Shown: positions 1-6,141, counted from the stretch's first letter. The stretch is 7,411 bases of DNA from Paracoccaceae bacterium (GCA_004566265.1 SPLB01000213.1:1-7411), one strand, 5' to 3'. Program-made: numbers and translations. Notes: generated by a model not told the origin, from the letters alone.

Positions 1-16
1 CGGTTTCACCAGACAT
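1..16 (-). CDS. 5' end of an unidentified leftward gene (partial)
   Basis: On the minus strand an ATG at 16-14 opens a frame reading M-S-G-E-T before the window ends. A good Shine-Dalgarno (GAGGGA on the minus strand, about 24-29) lies seven bases upstream, which is the main reason to call a start here. It would be divergent from hisI. From memory, Rhodobacterales often carry a small iron-sulfur scaffold (NifU/IscU N-terminal type) gene beside hisI whose protein starts in a similar way. Five codons cannot confirm that, so no product is assigned. Confidence 0.4.
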
Positions 17-70
17 ATTCAGTCCCTCAGGGTTTTTCTTTCTTGCCTTTCATCGTACATAGGGCGCGAG

Positions 71-490
71 ATGATGCAGCAAAAGGTCTGTGCTATGGAA
101 AACGCCCCCAAACGCGATAAAAAATTCGACACAACATTTGATGTCTCCACGCTAACATTCAATGAAGCTGGACTGATCCCTTGTATCGCGCAGGACCATA
201 AAAGCGGCGAGATCCTGATGATGGCGTGGATGAATGATCAAAGCATTGAGAAAACGCTCGAGACCGGAAAAGTCACCTATTGGTCGCGCTCTCGGCAGTC
301 CTTTTGGATCAAAGGCGAAAGTTCCGGCCACGTTCAAAGCTTGGTCGACCTTCGCGTGGATTGTGACCGCGATGCGCTTTTGGCGCTGGTTACACAGGTT
401 GGTCCCGCCTGCCATACAAATCGCAGAAGCTGTTTCTACACGGCCGTACGCGCTGGCGAAGAAGTTGAACTTATGAAGCCAATGGCCTGA
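71..490 (+). CDS. hisI: Phosphoribosyl-AMP cyclohydrolase HisI
   Basis: HisI opens the purine ring of phosphoribosyl-AMP to give ProFAR, the third step of histidine biosynthesis, in the cytoplasm. The 139-residue frame covers the whole single-domain family. It shows LIPCIAQD near residues 35-42, MMAWMN at 50-55, TYWSRSRQ at 69-76, and the metal site D-C-D-R-D at 97-101, with C114 (PACH) and C121 (SCFY) completing the zinc cysteines. It is the stand-alone cyclohydrolase, without a HisE domain. Two starts are plausible: ATG at 71 (AGGG six bases upstream) and ATG at 95 (AAAGG eight bases upstream, giving 131 residues). The extra N-terminal residues lie outside the conserved domain, so conservation does not decide between them. 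The gene stands alone, divergent from the partial gene at 1-16. It ends four bases before the convergent gluQ stop. Confidence 0.97.
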   Translation: MMQQKVCAMENAPKRDKKFDTTFDVSTLTFNEAGLIPCIAQDHKSGEILMMAWMNDQSIEKTLETGKVTYWSRSRQSFWIKGESSGHVQSLVDLRVDCDRDALLALVTQVGPACHTNRRSCFYTAVRAGEEVELMKPMA

Positions 491-494
491 TTTT

Positions 495-1343
495 TCAACT
501 CAATCCTACCAATTGTCGTATATCGTGCAGGCTTGCGCCGTCTGCGCGGTATTTCGCGATAGCACGCGCGTTGTCGCGTTTGGCAAGCCGCTTTCCTGCG
601 TCGTCGCGGATCAGTGGGTGGTGGTGATAGGTCGGCGTTGGCAGGTTCAGAAGCCGTTGCAGCACCACATGAATTTGGGTGGCTTCAAACAGATCCGCGC
701 CGCGTGTGACATGGGTGATGTCCTGAGCCGCATCATCCACCACAACGCTCAGATGGTAGGAGCTGCCCATATTGCGACGCACCAGAATAATGTCGCCCAC
801 ATTCGCCAATAGCTGCTCGGAAGAGATGTTATAGCGCCCCGCAAGCCCTTCACCTTCCTCGGTAAACTCCACCTTGCCAACTTGACACAGCGCTTTTTTC
901 AGGTTCAGGCGGATCACATCGTTCTGCTCTGGTACCTCGGTGGTGCGGGTGCGGCATGTGCCGGGGTAAATGCGCCCGTCGGGGCCGAACTGCGGTACAC
1001 CTTCCTGCGGCGCGCCAGCTGCGGCTTCAATGTCTGCGCGGTTGCAGCGGCAAGGGTAGGTCAAGCCCATTTCTGTCAGGTGCTTCAATGCCTGTCGATA
1101 TTTGGGCAATCGGTCTGATTGGCGCATCACCGGCATTGGCCAGCTCAGGCCCAGCCAGGCAAGATCTTCGTAAATCTGGGTTTCCCACTGTGGGCGTGCA
1201 CGGGACTGGTCAATATCTTCAATCCGAATTAAAAATTGCCCACCGGCCCGAACTGCAAGATCCTGTGCCAGCAGCGCCGAATAGGCGTGCCCCAAATGTA
1301 AGGGGCCCGTGGGGGATGGGGCAAATCTCGTGGTGAATGTCAC
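495..1343 (-). CDS. gluQ: Glutamyl-Q tRNA(Asp) synthetase GluQ
   Basis: GluQ is a truncated glutamyl-tRNA synthetase paralogue that attaches glutamate to queuosine 34 of tRNA(Asp), without charging the tRNA 3' end. The 282 residues form the catalytic domain only. They show FAPSPTG at 7-13, the HIGH-type HLGH at 16-19, zinc ligands C98, C100, Y126 and C130, and the KMSKS-type loop KRLAKRD at 251-257. The anticodon-binding domain of full-length GluRS is absent, and this length and zinc pattern separate GluQ from GltX. The start is GTG at 1343-1341, because the family's N-terminus begins just before FAPSPTG and no alternative exists upstream. That GTG overlaps the stop of the preceding methyltransferase as GTGA, which points to translational coupling. 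It is the last gene of the leftward cluster. Confidence 0.95.
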   Translation of the reverse strand: MTFTTRFAPSPTGPLHLGHAYSALLAQDLAVRAGGQFLIRIEDIDQSRARPQWETQIYEDLAWLGLSWPMPVMRQSDRLPKYRQALKHLTEMGLTYPCRCNRADIEAAAGAPQEGVPQFGPDGRIYPGTCRTRTTEVPEQNDVIRLNLKKALCQVGKVEFTEEGEGLAGRYNISSEQLLANVGDIILVRRNMGSSYHLSVVVDDAAQDITHVTRGADLFEATQIHVVLQRLLNLPTPTYHHHPLIRDDAGKRLAKRDNARAIAKYRADGASLHDIRQLVGLS

Positions 1344-1948
1344 AATTTTTCAATCACATAGACTTCGGACTTTAAGTTCGCACCGGGCAGGTGTTCACCA
1401 TATTCCTTAAATAACAACCGCGCGGCTCCACAATCAAGCCACTCATTGATGGCACGGGTATAGCCGGGTTCGGAAAGCGCATGATCATTTAAGGAAAACA
1501 CAAAAAGTCCGCCACGCGGCAGCGCGTTTATGATCACCGAAAAGGTCTCAGGCGGTGCGGCCCCCGTGCTCAATACACCGCAGCCGACAATCGCAGGGTA
1601 GGCCCCTTTGGTCAGTGGCTGTTCGATGTTCATTGGTCTGAGAGTTCGGTAGGCGTTCTTGGCCTGTGCCTGTGCCAGCATCTCCGTCGATGGATCTGTG
1701 CCGTCAATGGTTTCGAACCCGGCAGCCCGCAAAGCCAGCCCGCTCAGGCCTGTCCCGCAGCCAAAATCCAGAATGTTTAAAAACGGGTCGGGATATTGTT
1801 TCCAAAGCGCTGCTGCGATGCGACCGGGTGTGGCGTAGCCATTGTCGCGGACTTCAGCATCATAACTGCCTGCCCAGGCGTTGTAATGGGCCAAGACATC
1901 TTTCGTCTTATTCAGCCCATAGGTTTTTTTCAGAAATTTATCGGTCAT
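1340..1948 (-). CDS. Class I SAM-dependent methyltransferase, substrate unknown
   Basis: This is a 202-residue Rossmann-fold methyltransferase. The SAM-binding motif I ILDFGCGTG is at 59-67. An acidic strand-2 motif, GTDPS with D85, follows at 83-87, and a strand-5 segment GGLFVFSLN at 146-154. The N-terminal part (SYDAEVRDNGYATPGRI, about 28-44) resembles the FD-x-L-x-Y-x-x-P pattern of COG4976 / METTL27-like predicted methyltransferases, here without TPR repeats. The substrate cannot be read from the sequence. It lies 32 bases downstream of trmFO and overlaps gluQ by four bases, so it is probably co-transcribed with two tRNA-modification genes. A role in RNA or translation is a guess from context only. 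The ATG at 1948-1946 has at best a weak Shine-Dalgarno. Confidence 0.88.
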   Translation of the reverse strand: MTDKFLKKTYGLNKTKDVLAHYNAWAGSYDAEVRDNGYATPGRIAAALWKQYPDPFLNILDFGCGTGLSGLALRAAGFETIDGTDPSTEMLAQAQAKNAYRTLRPMNIEQPLTKGAYPAIVGCGVLSTGAAPPETFSVIINALPRGGLFVFSLNDHALSEPGYTRAINEWLDCGAARLLFKEYGEHLPGANLKSEVYVIEKL

Positions 1949-1980
1949 GACCGGAGCCTAGCGGGCCTGGACCCCATGCG

Positions 1981-3324
1981 TCAATCAAAGTGAGAGAGCC
2001 ATGTCGTCCATTCGGCCTTTGCGCGGTCCGTGTAGGCTTTGTAGCGATCTTTGCGGCCACGACGCCCACCTTTTAGCCCATCGACAGGGCGGAACAGACC
2101 AAAGTTTACATTCATCGGCTGAAAGGTTTTGGCCTCCGCCCCGCCGGTGATGTGGTGAATCAAGGCACCCATGGCACTGTCCTGCGGGACCTCGGGGATC
2201 TTTTTGCCGAGCATTTCAGCCGCAGCCATCCGGCCGGCCAAAAGACCCATTGCGGCACTTTCGACGTAGCCTTCAACCCCGGTCACTTGCCCTGCAAAGC
2301 GAAGATGCGGCTTGGATTTAAGGCGCATCTGATTATCCAACAGGGTCGGTGAGTTCAGGAATGTATTGCGGTGAATGCCGCCAAGGCGAGCAAACTGGGC
2401 ATTTTCAAGACCGGGGATCATCCGGAAGACATCGCTCTGTGCGCCATATTTCATCTTGGTCTGAAAGCCGACAATATTGAACAGCGTCCCCAGAGCATTG
2501 TCGCGGCGCAGCTGCACTACGGCCCAGGCTTTTTCATCAGGCTTATGCGGGTTGGTCAGACCCACGGGTTTCATCGGACCATGGCGGAGCGTTTCGCGGC
2601 CTCGCTCTGCCATCACCTCGATCGGTAGGCAGCCGTCAAAGTACCCTGCGGTCTCGCCCGCGTGGAATTCGGTTTTGTCAGCCGCGAGCAGCGCGTCGAT
2701 GAAGGCCTCGTATTGATCTTTGGTCATCGGGCAATTGAGGTACGCGGTGCGCTCTTCCTCGGTCTCACCCTTGTCATACCGCGACTGCATCCAAGCTTTC
2801 GACATGTCGATGCTGTCGGCGTAAACGATGGGGGCAATGGCGTCAAAAAACGCCAGGCGTTCGGCACCTGTTTCTGCCTGGATGGCTTCGCCCAAGGCGG
2901 GCGAGGTCAGCGGACCGGTGGCGAAAATCCAGTTCCCACTGTCGGGCAGATTTGTGATTTCTTCATAAGAAACAGTGACATTAGGCAAGGCCTTCAACTT
3001 TGCCGTGACGGTTTCGGCAAATGGATCCCTGTCTACAGCCAACGCCCCCCCTGCGGGCAGGCGGTGTTCTGCAGCGGTGTGCATAATTATCCCTCCGGCC
3101 GCACGCATTTCCCAGTGTAACAGACCAACCGCGTTCTGTTCGTCATCATCAGATCGGAAAGAATTGGAGCACACCATTTCGGCCAAATTGCCGGTCTGAT
3201 GAGCAAAGGTTTCCACTCTCGGGCGCATTTCGTGGATGACCACATCAACACCCATTTTGGCTGCCTGCCAGGCAGCCTCCGCGCCGGCCATACCGCCGCC
3301 AACAATATGAAGCTTCTTATCCAT
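1981..3324 (-). CDS. trmFO: Folate-dependent tRNA (uracil-54-C5)-methyltransferase TrmFO
   Basis: TrmFO makes m5U54 (ribothymidine) in the T-loop of tRNA, using methylene-tetrahydrofolate as carbon donor and reduced FAD, in place of the SAM-dependent TrmA. The protein (447 residues from this start) shows the FAD dinucleotide motif GGGMAGAE at about 9-16. It also has [11 protein letters not shown] with C52 and [15 protein letters not shown] with C232, matching the two cysteines (Cys53 and Cys226) known from Bacillus subtilis TrmFO, and the C-terminal [10 protein letters not shown] block. A start nine codons upstream (3351) is also open. Neither start has a clear Shine-Dalgarno. I prefer 3324 because it places the FAD motif at the family's usual distance from the N-terminus. 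It is first in the trmFO, methyltransferase, gluQ cluster. Confidence 0.96.
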   Translation of the reverse strand: MDKKLHIVGGGMAGAEAAWQAAKMGVDVVIHEMRPRVETFAHQTGNLAEMVCSNSFRSDDDEQNAVGLLHWEMRAAGGIIMHTAAEHRLPAGGALAVDRDPFAETVTAKLKALPNVTVSYEEITNLPDSGNWIFATGPLTSPALGEAIQAETGAERLAFFDAIAPIVYADSIDMSKAWMQSRYDKGETEEERTAYLNCPMTKDQYEAFIDALLAADKTEFHAGETAGYFDGCLPIEVMAERGRETLRHGPMKPVGLTNPHKPDEKAWAVVQLRRDNALGTLFNIVGFQTKMKYGAQSDVFRMIPGLENAQFARLGGIHRNTFLNSPTLLDNQMRLKSKPHLRFAGQVTGVEGYVESAAMGLLAGRMAAAEMLGKKIPEVPQDSAMGALIHHITGGAEAKTFQPMNVNFGLFRPVDGLKGGRRGRKDRYKAYTDRAKAEWTTWLSHFD

Positions 3325-3698
3325 GCGCAGCACATAGGGCAGGGCGCGCATGTGCGCAACATTTCAGCAGGCAATGTCGGGGATATTTTCGGGCCGCGGT
3401 GTTAAGGATAGTCAGAACCGGTGAGAGAGATCCGGTAGGAGGGACGATCCGACCGCCGCAGCCCGCAAATGTGGCAGCCTTGTGGCATGCTCTACACTTT
3501 TCATGGTTTTGCCCATTTTCCAAGCCTCAATGAAGAAACAATAAATCGCGGATCGTAAACAAAGCCTGAATTTTCCAAAAAATTGCGGCTATTTTTAATA
3601 TGCGCCGTCGAACCAGGTGCAAAGTGCCTCTACTTTTCATTTGCATCCCTGCTTCCAGCCGGATCAAGCTGATCAAAAGTGTTCGGTGAGGAACGAGT
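3325..3698. other. Non-coding stretch between trmFO and the thioesterase gene
   Basis: This spacer separates two divergent genes and must hold promoters for both, but I see no convincing -35/-10 pair on either strand. Its middle part (about 3490-3650) is AT-richer than the flanking genes. Small repeats are visible: TGTGGCA at 3470-3476 and again at 3481-3487 (11 bases apart), ACTTTTCAT at 3496-3504 and 3632-3640, and GATCAA at 3662-3667 and 3671-3676. A minus-strand frame of 34 codons (3516-3412) has a GAGG eight bases upstream but no recognisable product. Longer open frames here look fortuitous. No tRNA or known riboswitch was recognised. Confidence 0.5.
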
Positions 3699-4121
3699 AT
3701 GCAGCTAAAGCTAACGGGTGCCGATTTAACCAACTATCTGGCCGAAGTTTTTCCGCAGATTGACGGGACCTTTGTGGTAGAAACGCTCGATCCCGGTGCT
3801 GTTCGTATGCGCATGCGGGTGCAGGATCAACACTTGCGCCCTGGGGGAACTGTGTCGGGGCCGTCACTGTTTGCGCTTGCCGATGTCACCGTCTTTGCGT
3901 TGGTGTTGGGGCATCTGGGCCGCGAGGCGCTGGCTGTAACCACCAATGCTAGCATTGATTTCATGCGCAAACCGGAAGGTGGGCGAGATGTGATTGCGGA
4001 GGGACGCTTGCTGAAACTGGGCCGAAGCCTCGCCGTAGGGGATGTGGTGATCTATTCGGATGGTGTCGCTGCGCCGGTCGCGCGCTCAACCCTGACCTAT
4101 TCTATTCCGCCGAAACGGTGA
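3699..4121 (+). CDS. PaaI-family hotdog-fold thioesterase, substrate unknown
   Basis: This 140-residue single hotdog domain probably hydrolyses an acyl-CoA thioester. The family's helix segment is seen as LRPGGTVSGPSLFALADVTVF, about 46-66. D62 is the candidate catalytic acid, and G49-G50 stand where many PaaI proteins have H-G-G. The next strand carries TTNASIDFMRKP (81-92), the usual conserved beta segment, and the C-terminus ends in a typical ARSTLTYSIP strand. The residue normally His before GG is Pro here (P48), a variant that may narrow or alter activity. The ATG at 3699 is preceded by GAGGA at a good distance. The gene is alone on its strand and runs into a strong hairpin at 4150-4176. 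The specific substrate is unknown, and nothing nearby (no paa genes) points to phenylacetate breakdown. Confidence 0.9.
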   Translation: MQLKLTGADLTNYLAEVFPQIDGTFVVETLDPGAVRMRMRVQDQHLRPGGTVSGPSLFALADVTVFALVLGHLGREALAVTTNASIDFMRKPEGGRDVIAEGRLLKLGRSLAVGDVVIYSDGVAAPVARSTLTYSIPPKR

Positions 4122-4149
4122 GTGTGCTCATAGGAAACGGATTTTGAAA

Positions 4150-4176
4150 AAGGGCCGGGCACATGACCCGGCCTTT
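4150..4176. terminator. Bidirectional rho-independent terminator
   Basis: A ten-pair stem joins 4150-4159 to 4167-4176 around a seven-base loop: seven GC pairs, one G-T wobble and two AT pairs. On the minus strand it is followed by five T, a good terminator for the leftward DUF1127 gene. On the plus strand the tail is only TTT then mixed bases, so it is weaker for the thioesterase gene. It lies between two convergent stops (4121 and 4202), the expected place for a shared terminator. Confidence 0.85.
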
Positions 4177-4201
4177 GAGTTGGTTCTGGTACCCGGGGAT
4201 A

Positions 4202-4441
4202 TCAGGGTTTCCAGAACGGAAGAGAGGCTTCAATGTGGGCGTCCTTTGCGGTCACCCCAATGTCCCGGAGCTGGTCCGGGCTGAGCTCTGATAGTGCGCG
4301 GCGCGATCGTTTTCGCGCGGACCATTTTGTGACCAATACCGCAACGCTAATTGCCATCTGTGCGGCAACCGGGAGAACCGGCTGGCTGGTCAGAAAGCCC
4401 AGGTCTGAAGGCGGGGTATGGATTACTTTGGTCATGGTCAT
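4202..4441 (-). CDS. DUF1127 (YjiS-like) small protein
   Basis: This protein of about 79 residues has a C-terminal DUF1127 domain: a tryptophan and basic cluster (KWSARKRSRRALSEL), then LSPDQLRDIGVT and a final SLPFWKP. This core, with R-R-A-L, L-x-D-I-G and PFW, is diagnostic. The first half contains a hydrophobic run (VLPVAAQMAISVAVLVT) that could be an amphipathic or membrane-touching helix. DUF1127 proteins are small, basic and common in alphaproteobacteria. Some members act as RNA-binding or phosphate-related regulators, and the role here is unknown. Starts possible in frame are GTG 4447, ATG 4441 and ATG 4435. I chose 4441, with only a weak upstream AAGTGAG. The gene faces away from a MocR-type regulator, the same neighbour pairing as yjiR/yjiS of Escherichia coli, and is probably its target. 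Confidence 0.88.
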   Translation of the reverse strand: MTMTKVIHTPPSDLGFLTSQPVLPVAAQMAISVAVLVTKWSARKRSRRALSELSPDQLRDIGVTAKDAHIEASLPFWKP

Positions 4442-4494
4442 GCTCACTTAATGTCTGATGTCCGAGATATGTCTGTACATGTTGCTTCATTTGT

Positions 4495-4529
4495 GTTGTA
4501 TTGATACAATGCGGTTGCATTGATATAAC
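4495..4529. promoter_or_regulatory. Probable MocR operator: 16-base direct repeat
   Basis: GTTGTATTGATACAAT (4495-4510) recurs as GTTGCATTGATATAAC (4514-4529), 13 of 16 bases identical, with starts 19 bases apart, close to two helical turns. The first copy contains an inverted pair TTGTAT-TG-ATACAA. MocR regulators such as GabR, PdxR and TauR are known to bind direct repeats in the divergent region beside their own gene, so this is a strong operator candidate. A related pair ATTGTA-N5-TACAAT sits over the start codon at 4567-4583. Confidence 0.7.
4501..4529 (+). promoter_or_regulatory. Sigma70-like promoter of the MocR regulator gene
   Basis: TTGATA at 4501-4506 (five of six to the -35 consensus) and TATAAC at 4524-4529 (five of six to the -10) are separated by exactly 17 bases. 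This predicts transcription from about 4536 and a leader near 37 bases. Each element sits inside one copy of the direct repeat, so a bound regulator would block RNA polymerase. Confidence 0.65.
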
Positions 4530-4572
4530 TCATGTACTATTTTTGTTACGATTAGTCTAATTGGGGATTGTA

Positions 4573-5976
4573 ATGGGTACAATTTGGACCAGCACATTGG
4601 CCGAAAAGCCGGGGCCAAAGTACCGCCGCGTTGCGGATACAATACGTTCGGCGGTTGAAAATGGTACATTGCAAATCGGAGCAAAGTTGCCGCCGGTTCG
4701 TGACTTGGCCTATCAGTTGAAGATCACCCCCGGCACGGTGGCACGCGCCTATTCCATTCTCACGGATGAGGGCGTTCTGACGGCTGAGGTTGGCCGGGGT
4801 ACGTTTGTAGCAGAGCGAGAAACCGCGGTGCAAGACGATGTCTGGTCCCGCCAGCTGCATTTATTGGAGGCCGCAAACCCCGACCATGTCAGCCTTTTTT
4901 CCCCTCGACTTGTCGACGTGGGGCAGGTGGGGCTGATCCGCGAAACCCTGCGCAAAACGGCGGATATGGATCGGCTGTCCTTGCTGAATTACCCCACACG
5001 CGACGCCTATGCGCCGGTGCGCAAAGCTGTTGTGGACTGGCTGTCTGATTTACCTCTGGGACCGCTGTCGCAGGAAGACATTGTACTGACACATGGCGGG
5101 CAGAACGGAATAATGACCGTTCTCCAGGCGATCCTGCGCGAAGCAAGCCCGGTCATTTTGGTTGAAGATTTGTCTTATGCCGGGTTTCGGCGCGCGGCAG
5201 AGATGCTGCGAACCAAGGTGCAGGGCGTGGCGATGGATGCCAATGGTATTGTACCCGCCGCGCTGGAAGAGGCGGTCCGCAGGTCAGGGGCTTCGGTTCT
5301 TTGTACCAGCCCTGAGGTACATAATCCAACTGGCACCTATACGCCGCTCGAACGCCGGAAGGAGATCCTGGAGGTCTGCCGGAAGTACAATGTGCAAATT
5401 ATTGAGGATGATTGTTACCGTATGGGCGTCGCCCGTGCGCCGAGTTTCCGCGCGCTCGCCCCCGATATTGGCTGGCATGTGACCTCGATCTCGAAATCAC
5501 TGACCCCGTCTTTGCGGGTGGGCTTTGCTGTGGCCCCCAAGGGGAAATCCGCAGAGCTACGCCGCGCGGCGGAATATGGGTATTTTGGCCTTGCACAACC
5601 GCTGGCCGAAGTCACCCGCTTGTTGCTGTCGGATCCGCGCGCGCGCCAGATGGTGGTCGAGGTACGCGAAGAAATGGCAAAATACGTGCGCGTCGCTGTC
5701 AATGCCCTTGGCGGATACGAACTCACCTGGGATGATCAGGTTCCGTTCCTGTGGCTGCGTCTGCCGTCGGGCTGGCGTGCCGCAGCCTTTACCCGTGCAG
5801 CAGAGGCACAGGGCGTGCAACTGCGGTCTGCGGATGAATTTGCCCTTCGCGACGGCCGCGCCCCCAACGCAGTGCGCATTGCCGTCAACGGCCATGTCAC
5901 ATTGGAGCGATTTGAGACTGCCATGTTGCGCCTGCGCAGCCTTCTGGCCAATCCGCCCGAGCAAATAAGCGTATAG
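4573..5976 (+). CDS. MocR-family (GntR/aminotransferase) transcriptional regulator
   Basis: This 467-residue fusion regulator has an N-terminal GntR winged helix (about 11-80, with LPPVRDLAYQL, the recognition segment TPGTVARAY and the wing GVLTAEVGRGTFV) joined to a fold-type I aminotransferase-like domain. The PLP pocket is intact: N251 in HNPTGT, the D279/D280 pair and Y282 in IIEDDCY, the Schiff-base lysine K308 in SISKSLTPSLRVGF, and R435 near the C-terminus as the substrate-carboxylate arginine. Such proteins sense PLP or an amino-compound aldimine. The ligand here is unknown. An in-frame TTG at 4561 exists, but ATG 4573, with GGGGA five bases upstream, is preferred. It is divergent from the DUF1127 gene, with promoter and operator at 4495-4529, so autoregulation is likely. 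The layout resembles YjiR of E. coli. PdxR is an alternative, but no pdxST or other PLP-synthesis genes are visible. Confidence 0.93.
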   Translation: MGTIWTSTLAEKPGPKYRRVADTIRSAVENGTLQIGAKLPPVRDLAYQLKITPGTVARAYSILTDEGVLTAEVGRGTFVAERETAVQDDVWSRQLHLLEAANPDHVSLFSPRLVDVGQVGLIRETLRKTADMDRLSLLNYPTRDAYAPVRKAVVDWLSDLPLGPLSQEDIVLTHGGQNGIMTVLQAILREASPVILVEDLSYAGFRRAAEMLRTKVQGVAMDANGIVPAALEEAVRRSGASVLCTSPEVHNPTGTYTPLERRKEILEVCRKYNVQIIEDDCYRMGVARAPSFRALAPDIGWHVTSISKSLTPSLRVGFAVAPKGKSAELRRAAEYGYFGLAQPLAEVTRLLLSDPRARQMVVEVREEMAKYVRVAVNALGGYELTWDDQVPFLWLRLPSGWRAAAFTRAAEAQGVQLRSADEFALRDGRAPNAVRIAVNGHVTLERFETAMLRLRSLLANPPEQISV

Positions 5977-5981
5977 CTATG

Positions 5982-6003
5982 GGGTATCTAAATACCTATT
6001 TTG
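5982..6003 (+). terminator. Possible weak terminator after the MocR gene
   Basis: GGTAT (5983-5987) pairs with ATACC (5992-5996) around a CTAA loop, with a G-T closing pair, and is followed by TATTTTGT. The stem has only five to six pairs, two of them GC. It is six bases past the stop, the right place, but the hairpin is weak. Confidence 0.35.
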
Positions 6004-6044
6004 TAAGCATGTGATAATAAAGGATTATTTGTGACTTTAGTGTG

Positions 6045-6073
6045 TTGACTGTGCCCGCATACGGCTTTAAACA
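6045..6073 (+). promoter_or_regulatory. Probable promoter of rplM-rpsI
   Basis: TTGACT at 6045-6050 matches five of six -35 bases. An AT-rich element TTTAAACA at 6066-6073 follows, so that TAAACA (6068-6073) gives a 17-base spacer but only a fair -10. A strong -35 with a poor -10 is common in alphaproteobacterial ribosomal promoters. Expected transcription start is about 6078-6082, leaving a leader of about 60 bases. Confidence 0.55.
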
Positions 6074-6075
6074 CC

Positions 6076-6096
6076 CTCCATCGAATTCGGATGGAG
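6076..6096 (+). promoter_or_regulatory. Leader hairpin upstream of rplM
   Basis: CTCCATC (6076-6082) pairs perfectly with GATGGAG (6090-6096) around a seven-base loop, at or near the predicted 5' end of the rplM transcript. A second TCCATC at 6114-6119 could pair instead with GATGGA at 6090-6095, so two exclusive structures are possible. L13 autoregulation through its leader is known in E. coli. Whether this hairpin does the same is inference. Confidence 0.4.
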
Positions 6097-6141
6097 CACG
6101 TCCCGTGACTCGGTCCATCACCCAAACAGGATTGACCTGAC

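Noticed and set aside
956..1336. Plus-strand frame of 126 codons inside gluQ
   Set aside because: gluQ is certain on the other strand, and the frame has a composition typical of antisense reading (Arg, Gly and Pro rich).
3470..3487. TGTGGCA repeated at an 11-base period
   Set aside because: Two seven-base copies in a 350-base spacer are not enough to call an operator, and no known regulator site matches.
3317..3523. Minus-strand 68-codon frame containing C-R-A-C-H, a haem-c binding pattern
   Set aside because: It starts at TTG, has no signal peptide, overlaps the 5' end of trmFO and has low-complexity content. A single CxxCH in an out-of-frame reading is likely chance.
3487..3558. Plus-strand 23-codon frame in the trmFO upstream region
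   Set aside because: No Shine-Dalgarno and no recognisable peptide; the length is expected by chance.
3496..3640. ACTTTTCAT repeated at 3496 and 3632 with partly similar flanks
   Set aside because: Similarity fades within a few bases and needs a gap, so it is not a credible duplication or mobile-element trace.
5557..5964. Minus-strand 135-codon frame inside the MocR gene
   Set aside because: It is a shadow of a clearly coding plus-strand domain, with no family resemblance.
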